Assembly: GCA_022844125.1 (NCBI GenBank)
Contig: JALHMI010000019.1
Coordinates: forward strand, 1 to 40,358
DNA length: 40,358 nucleotides
Direction: 5' to 3'
Source: Pirellulales bacterium
GTDB taxonomy: Bacteria > Planctomycetota > Planctomycetia > Pirellulales > PALSA-1355
This document shows positions 26,252 through 35,444 of the stretch, piece by piece; the first letter of the stretch is position 1, and each line of letters starts with the position of its first letter. The translations under genes and the position numbers were made by a program. The notes under the pieces are model-generated. The model ran no database searches, was not told the origin of the DNA, and worked only from the letters and a program-made list of their open reading frames with translations.

Positions 26252-26872
26252 TTACAAGTCGCCGCCGCTGGAGAGGAGGCCGTGCAGGTGGCCGGTCTCG
26301 TTGAGGGTCAGGAGCTTGAACTCCTTCTCCCAGTGGATCGTGCTAATCGAGCCGTTCCCCAGTTCGAACGGCGTGCGCGAGGCGGGAATCTCGAGCAGGG
26401 CCTTGAAGGCGGCGGACAGCGAGCCGCCGTGGGCCACGACAATCGCATTGGCATAGCCGGCTTCGCGAATCGCCCGAAAGGCGTCGGCCGTGCGGAGCAT
26501 GACGTCGCGGCGCGATTCGCCGCCGGGAATGCGAAAGTCCGGATCGTGGCTCCGCCAGCGCGCGGCTTCCTCGGGAAAGTGCTGGTCGAGCTCGTGCCAG
26601 TTGTGTCCTTGAAACACGCCGGCGTGGATCTCCATCAGCCGCGGCTCGAGCTTGACCGGCACGTTCAGCCGCCTGGCGATGTATTCGGCCGTCTCTTCAG
26701 CGCGGCGCAAGGGGCTGGCGATGACCGCGTCGCAGGCGATGCCGGCCAGCGCTTCGGCCGCCGCTTCGCACTGTTTGTGCCCCAGCGCGGAGAGGGCGCT
26801 ATCAAACTGCCCCTGGATGCGATGCTGGAGGTTGTACTCCGTTTCGCCGTGCCGCACGCAATAGAGTTTCAT
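26252..26872 (-). CDS. Histidine phosphatase family protein (phosphoglycerate-mutase-like)
   Basis: A 206-residue protein with the catalytic VRHGETEYN at 6-14, the second-site SPLRRAEETAEYIA, a catalytic Glu region (LMEIHAGVFQGH) and the distal VAHGGS histidine. The fold dephosphorylates diverse small phospho-compounds; members like this may act in cobalamin or sugar-phosphate metabolism, but no context supports one choice. ATG 26872 is the family start; upstream in-frame codons to 27055 are not conserved. It is convergent with the RidA gene, 3 bases apart. Confidence 0.88.
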   Translation of the reverse strand: MKLYCVRHGETEYNLQHRIQGQFDSALSALGHKQCEAAAEALAGIACDAVIASPLRRAEETAEYIARRLNVPVKLEPRLMEIHAGVFQGHNWHELDQHFPEEAARWRSHDPDFRIPGGESRRDVMLRTADAFRAIREAGYANAIVVAHGGSLSAAFKALLEIPASRTPFELGNGSISTIHWEKEFKLLTLNETGHLHGLLSSGGDL

Positions 26873-27276
26873 CGAGTTGCAACTGCCTTCCCAGCACCGT
26901 TCGCCGCCTAGCTTGGTAGCGCTCGAATGTCGTTCAAAGCGGGACGAAGTGCAAGGGGCGAATCGCACCTGAGTTTTCAGCCAGCCTGAAAAACGTGGGT
27001 GCCACGCTATGCCGTTAACCCTTTGCACGCGGTGTGTGATACAGTCGGGTGCCACAGGTGGCCGCGTGGCGGCTCACCTGTGACGCGCCGGGGAATGCCA
27101 GCACGGTTTGCGAGGCGAGCTCTTTTAGGTCGCGAAGTGCACCCGTACTGCTGGTTCGCCGTCGAGAAAGGCCACGCGGGTGTTTGGGGATGATGTGATG
27201 CGTAACGAGCACAGGTGAGCCGCAACGCGGCCACCTGTGGCACCCAGCGGTTCGCTTATTGGACTCGACAGGCTCC
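26873..27276. other. 404-base gene-free region carrying a MITE-like element
   Basis: No gene is apparent. The region contains the inverted-repeat element at 27047-27245 and a third, isolated GGGTGCCAC at 26998-27006 that matches the end of the element. It lies between two minus-strand genes. Confidence 0.5.
27047..27245. repeat. MITE-like element with 36-bp terminal inverted repeats
   Basis: The left end (27047-27082) and the reverse complement of the right end (27210-27245) are the same 36-base sequence except for one base. Both begin GGGTGCCACAGGTG, and each end is itself a hairpin (CACAGGTG pairing with CACCTGTG). The 127-base interior holds no ORF of note. This fits a non-autonomous REP-pair or MITE mobilised in trans. 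No target-site duplication is clear. Confidence 0.7.
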
Positions 27277-28827
27277 CTAGCGCCGCACCGGCTGCCGCGG
27301 GATGCCGCTGCCCGTCACGTTCAGCGAGGTGAGATGCCGCGCCTGCTGGGCCTGGCGGTCGCTGGACAATTGCTGCAGGAGCTGCGGCGAAGCCCGATCG
27401 AGCATGATCACTTCGCTCTTGGCCCGGGGATTGGAAAGCGGGCGGATGATGCAGATCACCTCGGCCGATTCGCCACCGGGACCAACGGCGGCGAGCGCCG
27501 CGGGGTTCACCCCTGGCAGAGCTTCGGCGGCGGTCATCTCGGCCGGGCCGGGCATGTTTGCCGGGGTCACGCTGGCGACGGGAATGTCTACCGGTGCTGC
27601 GGAGGAGCGCGTCATGCTGGCCGCCACGGGCATGACCGGCGTTCCAACCGGTCCGGCGGAAGGCGGAACCTGCTGCTGATAGATCGCCGAGAGGCCGATT
27701 TCGTCGAGTTCCTGCTGAATCGCGGGGAGGGCGGCAAACAGCCCTTCGTTGTCGGTCGGATCGGCCGCGTTGCAGACGCCGATCACCTGACCGTCCGTCG
27801 TGAACAAGCCGCCACCGCTGCGACCTTGCACCGGCAGGCCGGCGACTTGCAGGTTCGGCGGACCGAGGAACTTGTCGAGCGCCGTGATCGTGGTCTGCTC
27901 GGCGGTCGGCGGACCACCGTTGTTGCAGCCGACCGTCGTGACGCGATCGCCCTTGGCGGCCAGATATCCCTTGGGAGCCAGCCGCGCGACACGCACCGGC
28001 ACGCCGGGCGCAAAGCTTACCAGAGCGATGTCCGTCTCGAGGTCGTAGCTCACCAGCTTGCCGGGCACCTTCTGCGGAGCACTGGGGCCAAGCATATCGA
28101 TGGAAATGTCACCCTTGCCTTGCGAGTCGCGGAAGATGTGACCGCAGGTGAGCACGAGCGCTTCGCCGGCGCGGGCATCGATGAGCGTGCCCGATCCGTA
28201 GGAGACGCCGGTCGGATCAGCAATCGTGAGCCGGACGCTGGAGGCGATCAGATCTTTCGGGGCTGGAGCCTGTGCGCTGGTCTCAAAGCCGCGCGGCGGC
28301 AGATCGCGGAGCGACTGGTTGACGGGTTGCTGGTGGTTGACGGGTTGCTGGTGGTTGACGGGTTGCTGGTGGCTGACGGGTTGCTGGTGGCTGACAGGGC
28401 GGAGCGGGCGATCGATCACGCCGCCGGATTGATTTTGTAGTGCAGAAAGCCGCGCGAGCGGTCCATCGGGGGACTGCGCGCGAACCATTGGCGCCGAGCT
28501 ACCGGAATTCTGCCGCGGGCCCACACCGGCGCGGCTGAACAGCGAGGCCATTTCGGCGCGGCTCATGCCGCCGGTCTGGCGGGCAACTTCGCGGCCGTCA
28601 ACCAGGAGCACGAAGCAGGGAATGTTTTGAACTTTGTGTTGCCTGGCAAGTTCGCGCTCGCGATCGACATCGACGCGGCGGATCGGATAGCCAGCCTGCA
28701 CCATTTCGTTCACGGTGCTTTCCATGGCGCGGCAGGGACCGCACCAGGTAGCTTGAAAATCGAGGAGGACGGTGTCACCCGCCTGCGATAGAGCTGCCAC
28801 GAGCGCGGCGATCTGCACCGAGATCAT
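27277..28827 (-). CDS. Thioredoxin-domain / trypsin-like serine protease fusion
   Basis: A 516-residue two-domain protein. Residues 1-100 are a thioredoxin fold with C29-G-P-C32 (LLDFQATWCGPCR) and cis-Pro loop NIPCFVLL. A linker follows with tandem HQQPV[SN] repeats (144-171). Residues 195-370 are a trypsin-like protease with H230 (LTCGHIF), D266 (LETDIALVSF) and S337 (GRSGGGLF), then a low-complexity Pro/Ala tail. No signal peptide precedes the thioredoxin domain, which is odd for a trypsin-like protease. ATG 28827 has GGAAGG upstream. It could couple redox state to proteolysis; that is inference. Confidence 0.82.
   Translation of the reverse strand: MISVQIAALVAALSQAGDTVLLDFQATWCGPCRAMESTVNEMVQAGYPIRRVDVDRERELARQHKVQNIPCFVLLVDGREVARQTGGMSRAEMASLFSRAGVGPRQNSGSSAPMVRAQSPDGPLARLSALQNQSGGVIDRPLRPVSHQQPVSHQQPVNHQQPVNHQQPVNQSLRDLPPRGFETSAQAPAPKDLIASSVRLTIADPTGVSYGSGTLIDARAGEALVLTCGHIFRDSQGKGDISIDMLGPSAPQKVPGKLVSYDLETDIALVSFAPGVPVRVARLAPKGYLAAKGDRVTTVGCNNGGPPTAEQTTITALDKFLGPPNLQVAGLPVQGRSGGGLFTTDGQVIGVCNAADPTDNEGLFAALPAIQQELDEIGLSAIYQQQVPPSAGPVGTPVMPVAASMTRSSAAPVDIPVASVTPANMPGPAEMTAAEALPGVNPAALAAVGPGGESAEVICIIRPLSNPRAKSEVIMLDRASPQLLQQLSSDRQAQQARHLTSLNVTGSGIPRQPVRR
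28321..28392 (-). repeat. Four tandem 18-bp units inside the protease linker
   Basis: The unit GACGGGTTGCTGGTGGTT occurs at 28321 and 28339, and with one change (GGCT for GGTT) at 28357 and 28375. It encodes the repeated six residues (P-V-[SN]-H-Q-Q). It is an in-frame microsatellite-like expansion, not a CRISPR: there are no spacers. Confidence 0.9.
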
Positions 28828-29410
28828 CGGAGGTTCCTTCCCTGGAATGTATGTCGCTGCCGACGTCCATGCCGGCGGTTTGTGTCGCCCGCGAGCGAAG
28901 GTTCTTCCGGCTAGCGACCCGAGCTGATGGGCGACCGCGAGACTGCGGTCCGCCGTGCAGGCAATCCTTGCCTGACGAGCAGCGCGAGCGATACTCCGAG
29001 AGGAACAATCCGCCGTGGGGATGGGTCGCTTGCACGAGTGACGACTGGCCTCCTGCCAGGAGCCGCTCTCTGTCGATGGGCAAGCGACGGTGGGACAAGA
29101 CGCTGGTGGCCCCGCGCCAGGACTTCCTGGCGCACTTGAGGCTGCAACATCTTGCCCCGCGTTTCCCTTTCTTACAACCGCAGTTTCAGGGCGTCTGGCG
29201 CTGGCGCGGGGGGCGATAGCATGCTTAAGTCGATGCTCTGGCAGGCTCTCGCTCCGCCAGCGTGCCGGGCGCGTGGCGCCGTGCAAACTGCGATCGCCCC
29301 GCGTAGTGCAGGCCGCGTGCCAATGGCTGCGAAACGGGCCGGCGAGTGTGGTACGATTGAAAGCGAACTCCCGATCACAGTCGCTTCACCTCCTACGCCG
29401 CGAACCTGCC
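28828..29410. other. 583-base divergent intergenic region rich in inverted repeats
   Basis: This region separates the thioredoxin-protease gene from the divergent histidine kinase. No convincing ORF was found. Perfect inverted repeats are GACCGC/GCGGTC (28933-28950), CAGGCAA/TTGCCTG (28958-28974), GTCGCTTGC (29025-29033) with GCAAGCGAC (29080-29088) enclosing CTGGC/GCCAG, and GCGCCAGGA/TCCTGGCGC (29114-29133). It may hold a structured RNA or decayed REP elements. Confidence 0.45.
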
Positions 29411-30403
29411 ATGCGCAATTCCTACGGTTGGCCGATCACGCTAGCAGTCGTGATGATCGTGCTCGTGGTCGCGCTCATCATCGGCTGGGTGATCCTGACG
29501 GTCGAGATCGAGAACACGGGCCTGTTCTGGACGCTGCTGGTCATGGGGACCAGCTTTTTGGGCCTGGTGCTGGTGGGCGTCGTGCTGTACCTGGTGCTGT
29601 CGATCAAGGGCATTCGCCTCTCGCAGCGGCAGAGCAATTTCATCGACAGCGTGAGCCATGAGCTTAAGAGTCCGATTGCCTCGCTGAAGCTGTATCTGCA
29701 GACGCTCTCGCGGCGAACCGTGACCGAGGAGCAGCAGGCGAATTTCTATCGCTTCATGCTCGAGGACGTGCAACGGCTCGATACGCTGATCAATCACATG
29801 CTCGACGCGGCCAGGCTCGACCAGGAGCCGGTGGAAACCGACCTGGTGGACGTGGAGCTGTCGCGCGTGCTGGCAACCTGCGCGGAGACGGTCTGCCTGC
29901 GCCACCATCTGCCGAAAGAAACCATTCGCGTCACCAGCAGCGAGGCGATTGTCCGCGCGCGACCGATCGACCTCGAGATTCTGTTTCGCAACCTGATGGA
30001 TAACGCGATCAAGTACGGCGGCTCGCCGCCCGCCGTGGAGGTCGATTCGCAATTCGGCGGCACGCTGAAAGGAACCGACCAGATAGTCACGCGGATCGTG
30101 GACAACGGGCGCGGCATTCCAACCAAGCTGCGGCGCAAGATCTTCGGCCGCTTCGTCCGCCTGGGAAGCGAACTGGAACGCGTGCAGACCGGCACGGGCC
30201 TGGGACTGTTTATCGTCCGGACGCTGGTCAAGCGGATGAACGGGAAGATCAACGTGCGCGGGCGGCTGGACGCGAGCGGCACGATCTTTGAAGTGGTGCT
30301 GCCGGCGCGGCGACCCCACGTGGAGAGCGCTGCGCCCACGGCCACCGCAGCGGGCGCTGCCAGCGAGCGGCCGCTCGATAAAATGGATGCGGGCATCCGA
30401 TAG
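29411..30403 (+). CDS. Membrane sensor histidine kinase
   Basis: A 330-residue kinase with two membrane segments (about 9-31 and 39-64) separated by a very short periplasmic loop of under 10 residues, so it has no real extracellular sensor domain. The HisKA region is FIDSVSHELKSPIASLKLYL with H83; the ATPase domain has N box LMDNAIKYGG, G1 VDNGRGIP and G2 GTGLGLFIV. It probably senses a membrane or partner-protein signal. ATG 29411 is the family-like start; upstream in-frame codons to 29090 are non-conserved. Its response regulator starts 26 bases later. Confidence 0.88.
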   Translation: MRNSYGWPITLAVVMIVLVVALIIGWVILTVEIENTGLFWTLLVMGTSFLGLVLVGVVLYLVLSIKGIRLSQRQSNFIDSVSHELKSPIASLKLYLQTLSRRTVTEEQQANFYRFMLEDVQRLDTLINHMLDAARLDQEPVETDLVDVELSRVLATCAETVCLRHHLPKETIRVTSSEAIVRARPIDLEILFRNLMDNAIKYGGSPPAVEVDSQFGGTLKGTDQIVTRIVDNGRGIPTKLRRKIFGRFVRLGSELERVQTGTGLGLFIVRTLVKRMNGKINVRGRLDASGTIFEVVLPARRPHVESAAPTATAAGAASERPLDKMDAGIR

Positions 30404-30429
30404 GCGTTACCCGAAACGAATCGCGCGCG

Positions 30430-31158
30430 ATGAAGCATATTCTCGTTGTCGAAGACGAAGAGCATCTGGCATTCGGCATCAAGTACAACCTTGAGGCCGA
30501 GGGCTACGAGGTCTCGACCGCGGCCGATGGGCCTGCGGCGCTGGCGATCATGGAAAGCGCGGAGCCGCCCATCGACCTGGTGGTGCTCGACCTGATGTTG
30601 CCGGGGATGAGCGGCTATGCCGTGTGCGAAACCTTGCGGCAGAAGGGAAACAACGTGCCGGTGCTGATGCTCAGCGCTCGAACACTGGTGGAAGACCGCG
30701 TACGCGGATACGACGTCGGGGCCGACCAGTACCTGCAAAAGCCGTTCGAGCTGGAAGAGTTGCTGAGCATGACGCGGAGCCTGTTGGCGCGGCGCGCGAC
30801 GATGGCAACTGCCGGTGCCGGTTTGCCGCCGCGCACCGGGGAGCCCATGCTGTACGAGTTCGGCAACGCGAAGGTGAACTTCGACACCTTTGACGTCACC
30901 GTGGCCGGCGAACCCGTGCGGCTCACGCACACCGAGATGAAACTGCTCAAGTACTTTGTCGAGAACGAAGGCTCGGTGGTCACGCGGGCGGAACTGCTCG
31001 AACACGTGTGGGGCATGTCGCACGTGCCCACCACGCGCACGGTCGACAACTTCATCGTCAACCTGCGGAAGTACTTCGAGGAAGACCCCGCCAAGCCGAA
31101 ACACTTTCTGAGCGTGCGCGGCACGGGGTATCGGTTCGTGGCGGGCGGCGCGGGTTGA
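30430..31158 (+). CDS. OmpR/PhoB-family response regulator
   Basis: A 242-residue regulator. The receiver domain (1-118) has acidic residues E8-D9, phospho-acceptor D54 (LVVLDLMLPGMSG), the Thr/Ser position LSART and K104 (LQKPF). A trans_reg_C winged helix (about 145-240) carries LTHTEMKLLKYFVENEGSVV and TVDNFIVNLRKYFEEDP, with the C-terminal hairpin GTGYRFVAGG. It pairs with the kinase upstream. Targets are not evident. Confidence 0.92.
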   Translation: MKHILVVEDEEHLAFGIKYNLEAEGYEVSTAADGPAALAIMESAEPPIDLVVLDLMLPGMSGYAVCETLRQKGNNVPVLMLSARTLVEDRVRGYDVGADQYLQKPFELEELLSMTRSLLARRATMATAGAGLPPRTGEPMLYEFGNAKVNFDTFDVTVAGEPVRLTHTEMKLLKYFVENEGSVVTRAELLEHVWGMSHVPTTRTVDNFIVNLRKYFEEDPAKPKHFLSVRGTGYRFVAGGAG

Positions 31159-31175
31159 GTGGGCAGCTTCTTCTG

Positions 31176-31240
31176 TAGCCGGCCTCTGTGAGGCTGGAGG
31201 AACCGGATGAAGGCCCCGGGGTCACAGACCCCGGCTATAG
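31176..31240. repeat. Paired REP-like hairpins between convergent genes
   Basis: CCGGGGTC/GACCCCGG (31216-31234, 3-base loop) is a perfect hairpin. It is preceded by an imperfect GGCCTCTGTGAGGCT palindrome at about 31183-31197. Both begin or end with the GTAGCC/GGCTAT type of flank. They may act as a bidirectional terminator for the response regulator and the PPC protein gene. Confidence 0.5.
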
Positions 31241-31254
31241 CTTAATAACATCCA

Positions 31255-34131
31255 CTACGGCTTCACGAGTTTGAAGTCCTCGACGCTCGTGCCGAGGTAG
31301 ATGTGATCGTAGAGGCCGAATTCACCGTCGACCGGCGACAGGGCGATGCCATTGAGCGTGAATTCGCCAAAGTCGGCGAACAGGTCGCGCGTCACGACTT
31401 CCCAGTCTTCGGGCAGCGCGGCGTCAACCGTGAGCGAAGCGCCGAACACCTGGGGCGCAGGCCCGGCGCTATAGCGGAAGCTCGGCGCGCCGGCCGCTGC
31501 TGGTCCCCAGACGCCGTCGTGGTTGAGCTGCACGCAGATGGCCGAGCCCCCCTGCTTCTTCCAGGCGTAACGCAGGTAACGGAACTCGCCCGGACCGGGA
31601 TTCTCGCGAACCTTGATCGCCCAGCCAGGGATGGCGGGATTGAACTTCTGGTCGAGCGTGACGCGGACGCTGGCGGCGCCAGAGTACTTTTGCTCGGCGT
31701 CGAGCGTGGCGGTGCCGCCTCCTTCGGTGAGCGCGGCGACGAACTCGGCCTGGTCCTCGAAGAGCTGCCGCGGCTGTTCGGGCGGCTTCGTGCCAGCCAC
31801 GATCGACAGGCTCAGGTCGAGCGACGTCGTGTGCACGGCCGTCTTCGGATCGGCGGGATCGGTGAGGCAGACGGCAGCCAGCTTCACGTTCGGGAGTGCG
31901 CCTGCGGCCGTGCCGAAGGGAAACGTCACCGGGAAGCTGAAGTCGGTTTGATCGGCGGCAAGATTGAACGTGGGCGCGGGAACGCCCTCCGGCAGCCCGG
32001 TGAGCGTGAGCTGCACGGGAAGCGCGAAGCCCGGCGTGCGGGTGAGCTTGCCCGTGATGCTGCCGGTGGAACCAGCGCCAGCGCGAGCTTCGACCGCTGC
32101 GGCGGCGAGTTCGAGCTTGATCGGAGGGATGGTCGGCAGTCGTCGCGCGGGGGTGACGAGCGTGGCGATCGCGGTCTTGTTGTCTTCGCCCAGGAGCTCG
32201 GCTTGAATCGCCAGGTCGTATTGAAGCCTGGCCAGGTCGCCGGGGACGATGATCGCCGGCGCGGCTTCGGCGGCGTCCGCGGCGATGACCGATTCGGCCG
32301 CGAAACGGAGCGCGCGATCGACGTCGTCCACCTCGCGCTCCTGGTTGTTCTCTTTAATCTTCTTCTTCGGCATTCGCTGCGTCGTCAGCAGCGAGAGACG
32401 TATGGCGCCTTTGATGCCCTCGGCTCGCTCAACCTTGAGATGATTCGCGAGCTGCGTCCCCTGCACGAGTTGCACGTCGGATGGATACAGATCCCACACG
32501 AGTTGGAGCGGCGCCGGCGTGGTGACGGCCACGGCTAGCGAATCGCCCAGCCACGGCTGATTGCGCGTGACGTCGGTTGGCGTCGTGGTCGCACGACGCT
32601 TGAGGCTCGGCTCGTTATCAACCGTCGTGCCGAGCACACGAGTCACGGCTTGAGATGGCGGCAAACCCGGCGCGCTGAGCGTCACGAATGCCTGCGTGGC
32701 ACGCGGAGGGATGCGGTTGCCGGTGACCGAGACGCTTTGCGGCAGGTGCGGGAACACCAGGTCGATGGGGCCGCCGTAGCCGGCGCGCCGCACATCAACG
32801 CGGACGATCGCCGCCCCGTCCTTGGGAACGTGAATGCGATCTTCCGGAAGCGAAAGGGTGAACGTGGGAGCGACCGGCTGGACGTCGATCCGATAGACGA
32901 AGTTTGCCCCGCCGGCGGAACGCAGGTCACGCAGCGCAAGCACGAGCCCACTTACGCCTTCGGGCACGGTAAACTCAAGTCCGGGATCGGTCGTGTCGGG
33001 GCGATCGTCGCTCGAGGCGAGTTCGGCGCCTTGTTCGTTTTGGATCGAGAGCACGCCGTCGAGCGGCGAGCCGCGGCGTCGGGCCAGGACGTCGATGTTC
33101 AGCTTCTGTCCGGCAGTCACAACCAGACGGTAGCGATCCTGCTGACCCTTTTCCAAAATGCGTCCGCTCACGGCAACTGGCGCTGCGGGCAGCTCCTGCG
33201 GCTTGTCGCTCGCCGCGGCTTCAACCAGTTCGACATGCTCGCTGACGATCACCGCGGGACGATTGCCCGAGAGCATGGCGACTTCCGGCCAGGGGGCGGG
33301 CTGCACTTCGCGCGACAGGCCGTCTGGCGAAGTCAGCTTGCCGGCGGCGCGAACGTCGGCGGCGAGGTTCGTGTCGACGAACTCAAAGCTGGCGTCGGTC
33401 CCCTGTTGAACGGCGAGCGGAAAGGCCAGATCGGCGAACTTGAAGTCGCCCAGCTTGAGGCGGAAGAAGCCCGGCTCCGCGCCGCGAAATACGGCGTCGT
33501 GAACTTCGATGCTGTATTCGCCGTCGGCCGGGAGCGTGACCACGGTGCGCGGATCGCCGCCGAGGGCCGCCAATCCGCGACTCCAGGCAAGCTGCGTGTG
33601 GCGTGCATCATAGACGTGCACGACGGGGTCGAGCTTGGAACCCAGCCGACGGGCTTCGAGTTCGACGACCAGTTGTTGCCCCTGCTTACCGCTGAACCTG
33701 GTGGTGGCGATTGCGCTGCCGCTGACGGCGCCGGTGAGCGAAACATTCGTCGTGCTGATCGCGGGGGCGAAAGCCAGTTGCGGAAGGTTGTCGATGCCAA
33801 GCGCGACGGGGTCGGAGATCCCGCTCGTCGAGCCCGCGCGGAGCAGGTAGATGCCGCTCGGGCAGGAGCCGTCGATCGTGACTTCGACGTCCAGATGCTC
33901 AGGCCTGGCGCCGTCTTTAATCTTGTAAGTCGTGCCGGCGGAGCCAAAGTGGAGCGTCGGTTCGGGCAGCAGTTCGGCGCCGTCGATCGCGATCGTGGTC
34001 ACCCCGCCGGCCTGCAAGCCGCGGAGCGAAACGCGATCGATCCTGGGAGCCGCAATCGCTGGAACAGCAACCAGCCAGATTGCGGCGGTAAGCAGCGCCG
34101 AACGAACGAAGCGAAACCTCTGCCAATTCAT
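31255..34131 (-). CDS. Large exported protein with pre-peptidase C-terminal (PPC) domain
   Basis: A 958-residue protein with a signal peptide at about 1-28 (ending AIAAPRID) and many beta-sandwich segments. One segment is a PPC-type domain (SGRILEKGQQDRYRLVVTAG to FVYRIDVQPV); an earlier region has the IPT/Ig-like ISDPVALGIDNLPQ pattern. The C-terminal 200 residues look like a carbohydrate-binding sandwich (SVRVTLDQKFNPAIPGWAIK, FRYLRYAWKKQGG). Planctomycetes encode many such surface proteins, with no established role. ATG 34131 begins the signal peptide and has GGAGAC upstream. No catalytic motif was seen. Confidence 0.8.
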   Translation of the reverse strand: MNWQRFRFVRSALLTAAIWLVAVPAIAAPRIDRVSLRGLQAGGVTTIAIDGAELLPEPTLHFGSAGTTYKIKDGARPEHLDVEVTIDGSCPSGIYLLRAGSTSGISDPVALGIDNLPQLAFAPAISTTNVSLTGAVSGSAIATTRFSGKQGQQLVVELEARRLGSKLDPVVHVYDARHTQLAWSRGLAALGGDPRTVVTLPADGEYSIEVHDAVFRGAEPGFFRLKLGDFKFADLAFPLAVQQGTDASFEFVDTNLAADVRAAGKLTSPDGLSREVQPAPWPEVAMLSGNRPAVIVSEHVELVEAAASDKPQELPAAPVAVSGRILEKGQQDRYRLVVTAGQKLNIDVLARRRGSPLDGVLSIQNEQGAELASSDDRPDTTDPGLEFTVPEGVSGLVLALRDLRSAGGANFVYRIDVQPVAPTFTLSLPEDRIHVPKDGAAIVRVDVRRAGYGGPIDLVFPHLPQSVSVTGNRIPPRATQAFVTLSAPGLPPSQAVTRVLGTTVDNEPSLKRRATTTPTDVTRNQPWLGDSLAVAVTTPAPLQLVWDLYPSDVQLVQGTQLANHLKVERAEGIKGAIRLSLLTTQRMPKKKIKENNQEREVDDVDRALRFAAESVIAADAAEAAPAIIVPGDLARLQYDLAIQAELLGEDNKTAIATLVTPARRLPTIPPIKLELAAAAVEARAGAGSTGSITGKLTRTPGFALPVQLTLTGLPEGVPAPTFNLAADQTDFSFPVTFPFGTAAGALPNVKLAAVCLTDPADPKTAVHTTSLDLSLSIVAGTKPPEQPRQLFEDQAEFVAALTEGGGTATLDAEQKYSGAASVRVTLDQKFNPAIPGWAIKVRENPGPGEFRYLRYAWKKQGGSAICVQLNHDGVWGPAAAGAPSFRYSAGPAPQVFGASLTVDAALPEDWEVVTRDLFADFGEFTLNGIALSPVDGEFGLYDHIYLGTSVEDFKLVKP

Positions 34132-34391
34132 GGCCGACTGGTCTCCAACTTTTCTGCGCACCCGAGGGCCGAAGCCGCGCGGGATGCTGGGCGGGCGGCT
34201 TTGGCGGCGCTTTGAGTCGGTGGGCGACTCCCCCTGCGCGCGTCAGGCCAGTTCTGGTCGAGCCGCCCCTGATGCGCGCGAGCTATGTGCATCAGGAACG
34301 GTTCGAAGGCGTGATTCGAAAACTCTCAACTCGGCTGTGGTGGAACGGCGACCATGCCGCACGCGCACCACCGACCTACATGTCTCGTTCG

Positions 34392-35216
34392 TTAGTTCGG
34401 ATCGTCACCGAACGGGTTCTCGCTCGACGGAGCTTCGGCAGCCGGGGCGCCGAACGGATCGTCGGCCGCGGCAGGCGCAGGTTCGGCCGGCGCTTCCGCG
34501 GGTGCTTCGGCAGGCATCTCGGCCGGCAACTCTTCTGCAGGCGCGCCGAACGGATCATCTGCTGCGGCTGGCGCGGGATCGGCCGCAGGCGCGCCAAACG
34601 GATCGGCGGCAGCAGGAGCCGGCGGCGTGGCAGGCGGAGTCACGGTGGGAACAACGCCAGGTGCAGGCGCCGGGGGTACCGCGGCAGCAGGCGCCGGAGC
34701 AATGCCCGCGGCAGGAGCTACCAGCGGTGCGGGAGCGGGTCCGGTCGGCACGGCACGGAGCACTTGAGTTTCGTTGCGGCGGCGCTGTTCGTAGCGCATG
34801 GCATCGCGGGTGCGCTGCCGCTGGCGAGCATGGGCCCTGGCGATCGAGCGGTATTTTTCGAGTTGCTTGCGATCCGCGCCCTGTACGCGTTCGAGCGATT
34901 TCGCGACGGGGTAGAACTGATCCACGTCGTCGGCTTCGAGCTGCGCGCCCATCTGCATGTCGTCGTGGGCGCCGTAGTGATCGCCGGTCCGCAATCGAGC
35001 CAGGCCGCGATAGTAGTAAGCACGCGGATCCTTTGATCCGCCGTCGATGGCGATCGACAGGTTTTGCATCGCCTGGAAGAAGTCGCGGTCGTAGAAATTG
35101 TGCACGCCATCGCCGTAGAACTCATCCATCACGGCTTCCTGCGCCGCGGCCGAGGAAACCAGTCCGCCGGCCACAAGCAAACCTAACGTCACGGTGCGCA
35201 CAATATTCTTAAGCAT
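34392..35216 (-). CDS. Exported TPR-like protein with Ala/Pro-rich C-terminus
   Basis: A 274-residue protein: signal peptide at 1-25 (ending SSAAAQEA), two helical repeats of TPR character (FFQAMQNLSIAIDGGSKDPR, AYYYRGLARLRTGDHYGAHDD), a basic helix (LEKYRSIARAHARQRQRTRD), then a disordered tail with several DPFGAPA-type repeats and a final NPFGDDPN. The repeats suggest binding or spacing in the periplasm. No known function. It lies about 260 bases from the PPC gene on the same strand. Confidence 0.75.
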   Translation of the reverse strand: MLKNIVRTVTLGLLVAGGLVSSAAAQEAVMDEFYGDGVHNFYDRDFFQAMQNLSIAIDGGSKDPRAYYYRGLARLRTGDHYGAHDDMQMGAQLEADDVDQFYPVAKSLERVQGADRKQLEKYRSIARAHARQRQRTRDAMRYEQRRRNETQVLRAVPTGPAPAPLVAPAAGIAPAPAAAVPPAPAPGVVPTVTPPATPPAPAAADPFGAPAADPAPAAADDPFGAPAEELPAEMPAEAPAEAPAEPAPAAADDPFGAPAAEAPSSENPFGDDPN

Positions 35217-35444
35217 GGCAAACGACTCGATGGCTGCGGGTCTTGGTGAGTATGTTCCAAATGTCGGCTACAAGTGCGGGGAGCACTCGGAACGGGGAGC
35301 CGTGGCGGGCCGCTACCCCCCGATGCCGGACGCATTGTAGCAAGCAATTCATGCTAATTGCCCAGTTTGCGCTTTTCAAGGAAACCCCCAGGTCGCAGTG
35401 AGCTACTCGCGGGCCAAAAGCCGGGTGTTTTCGGGGCAAATCGC

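Noticed and set aside
28321-28392. Tandem 18-bp repeats that could be taken for a CRISPR array
   Set aside because: The units are contiguous with no spacers and lie in frame within the protease linker.
31303-34215. Long plus-strand frames opposite the PPC-domain protein
   Set aside because: Arg/Gly-rich antisense shadows with no start signals; the minus-strand gene has a signal peptide and recognisable domain.
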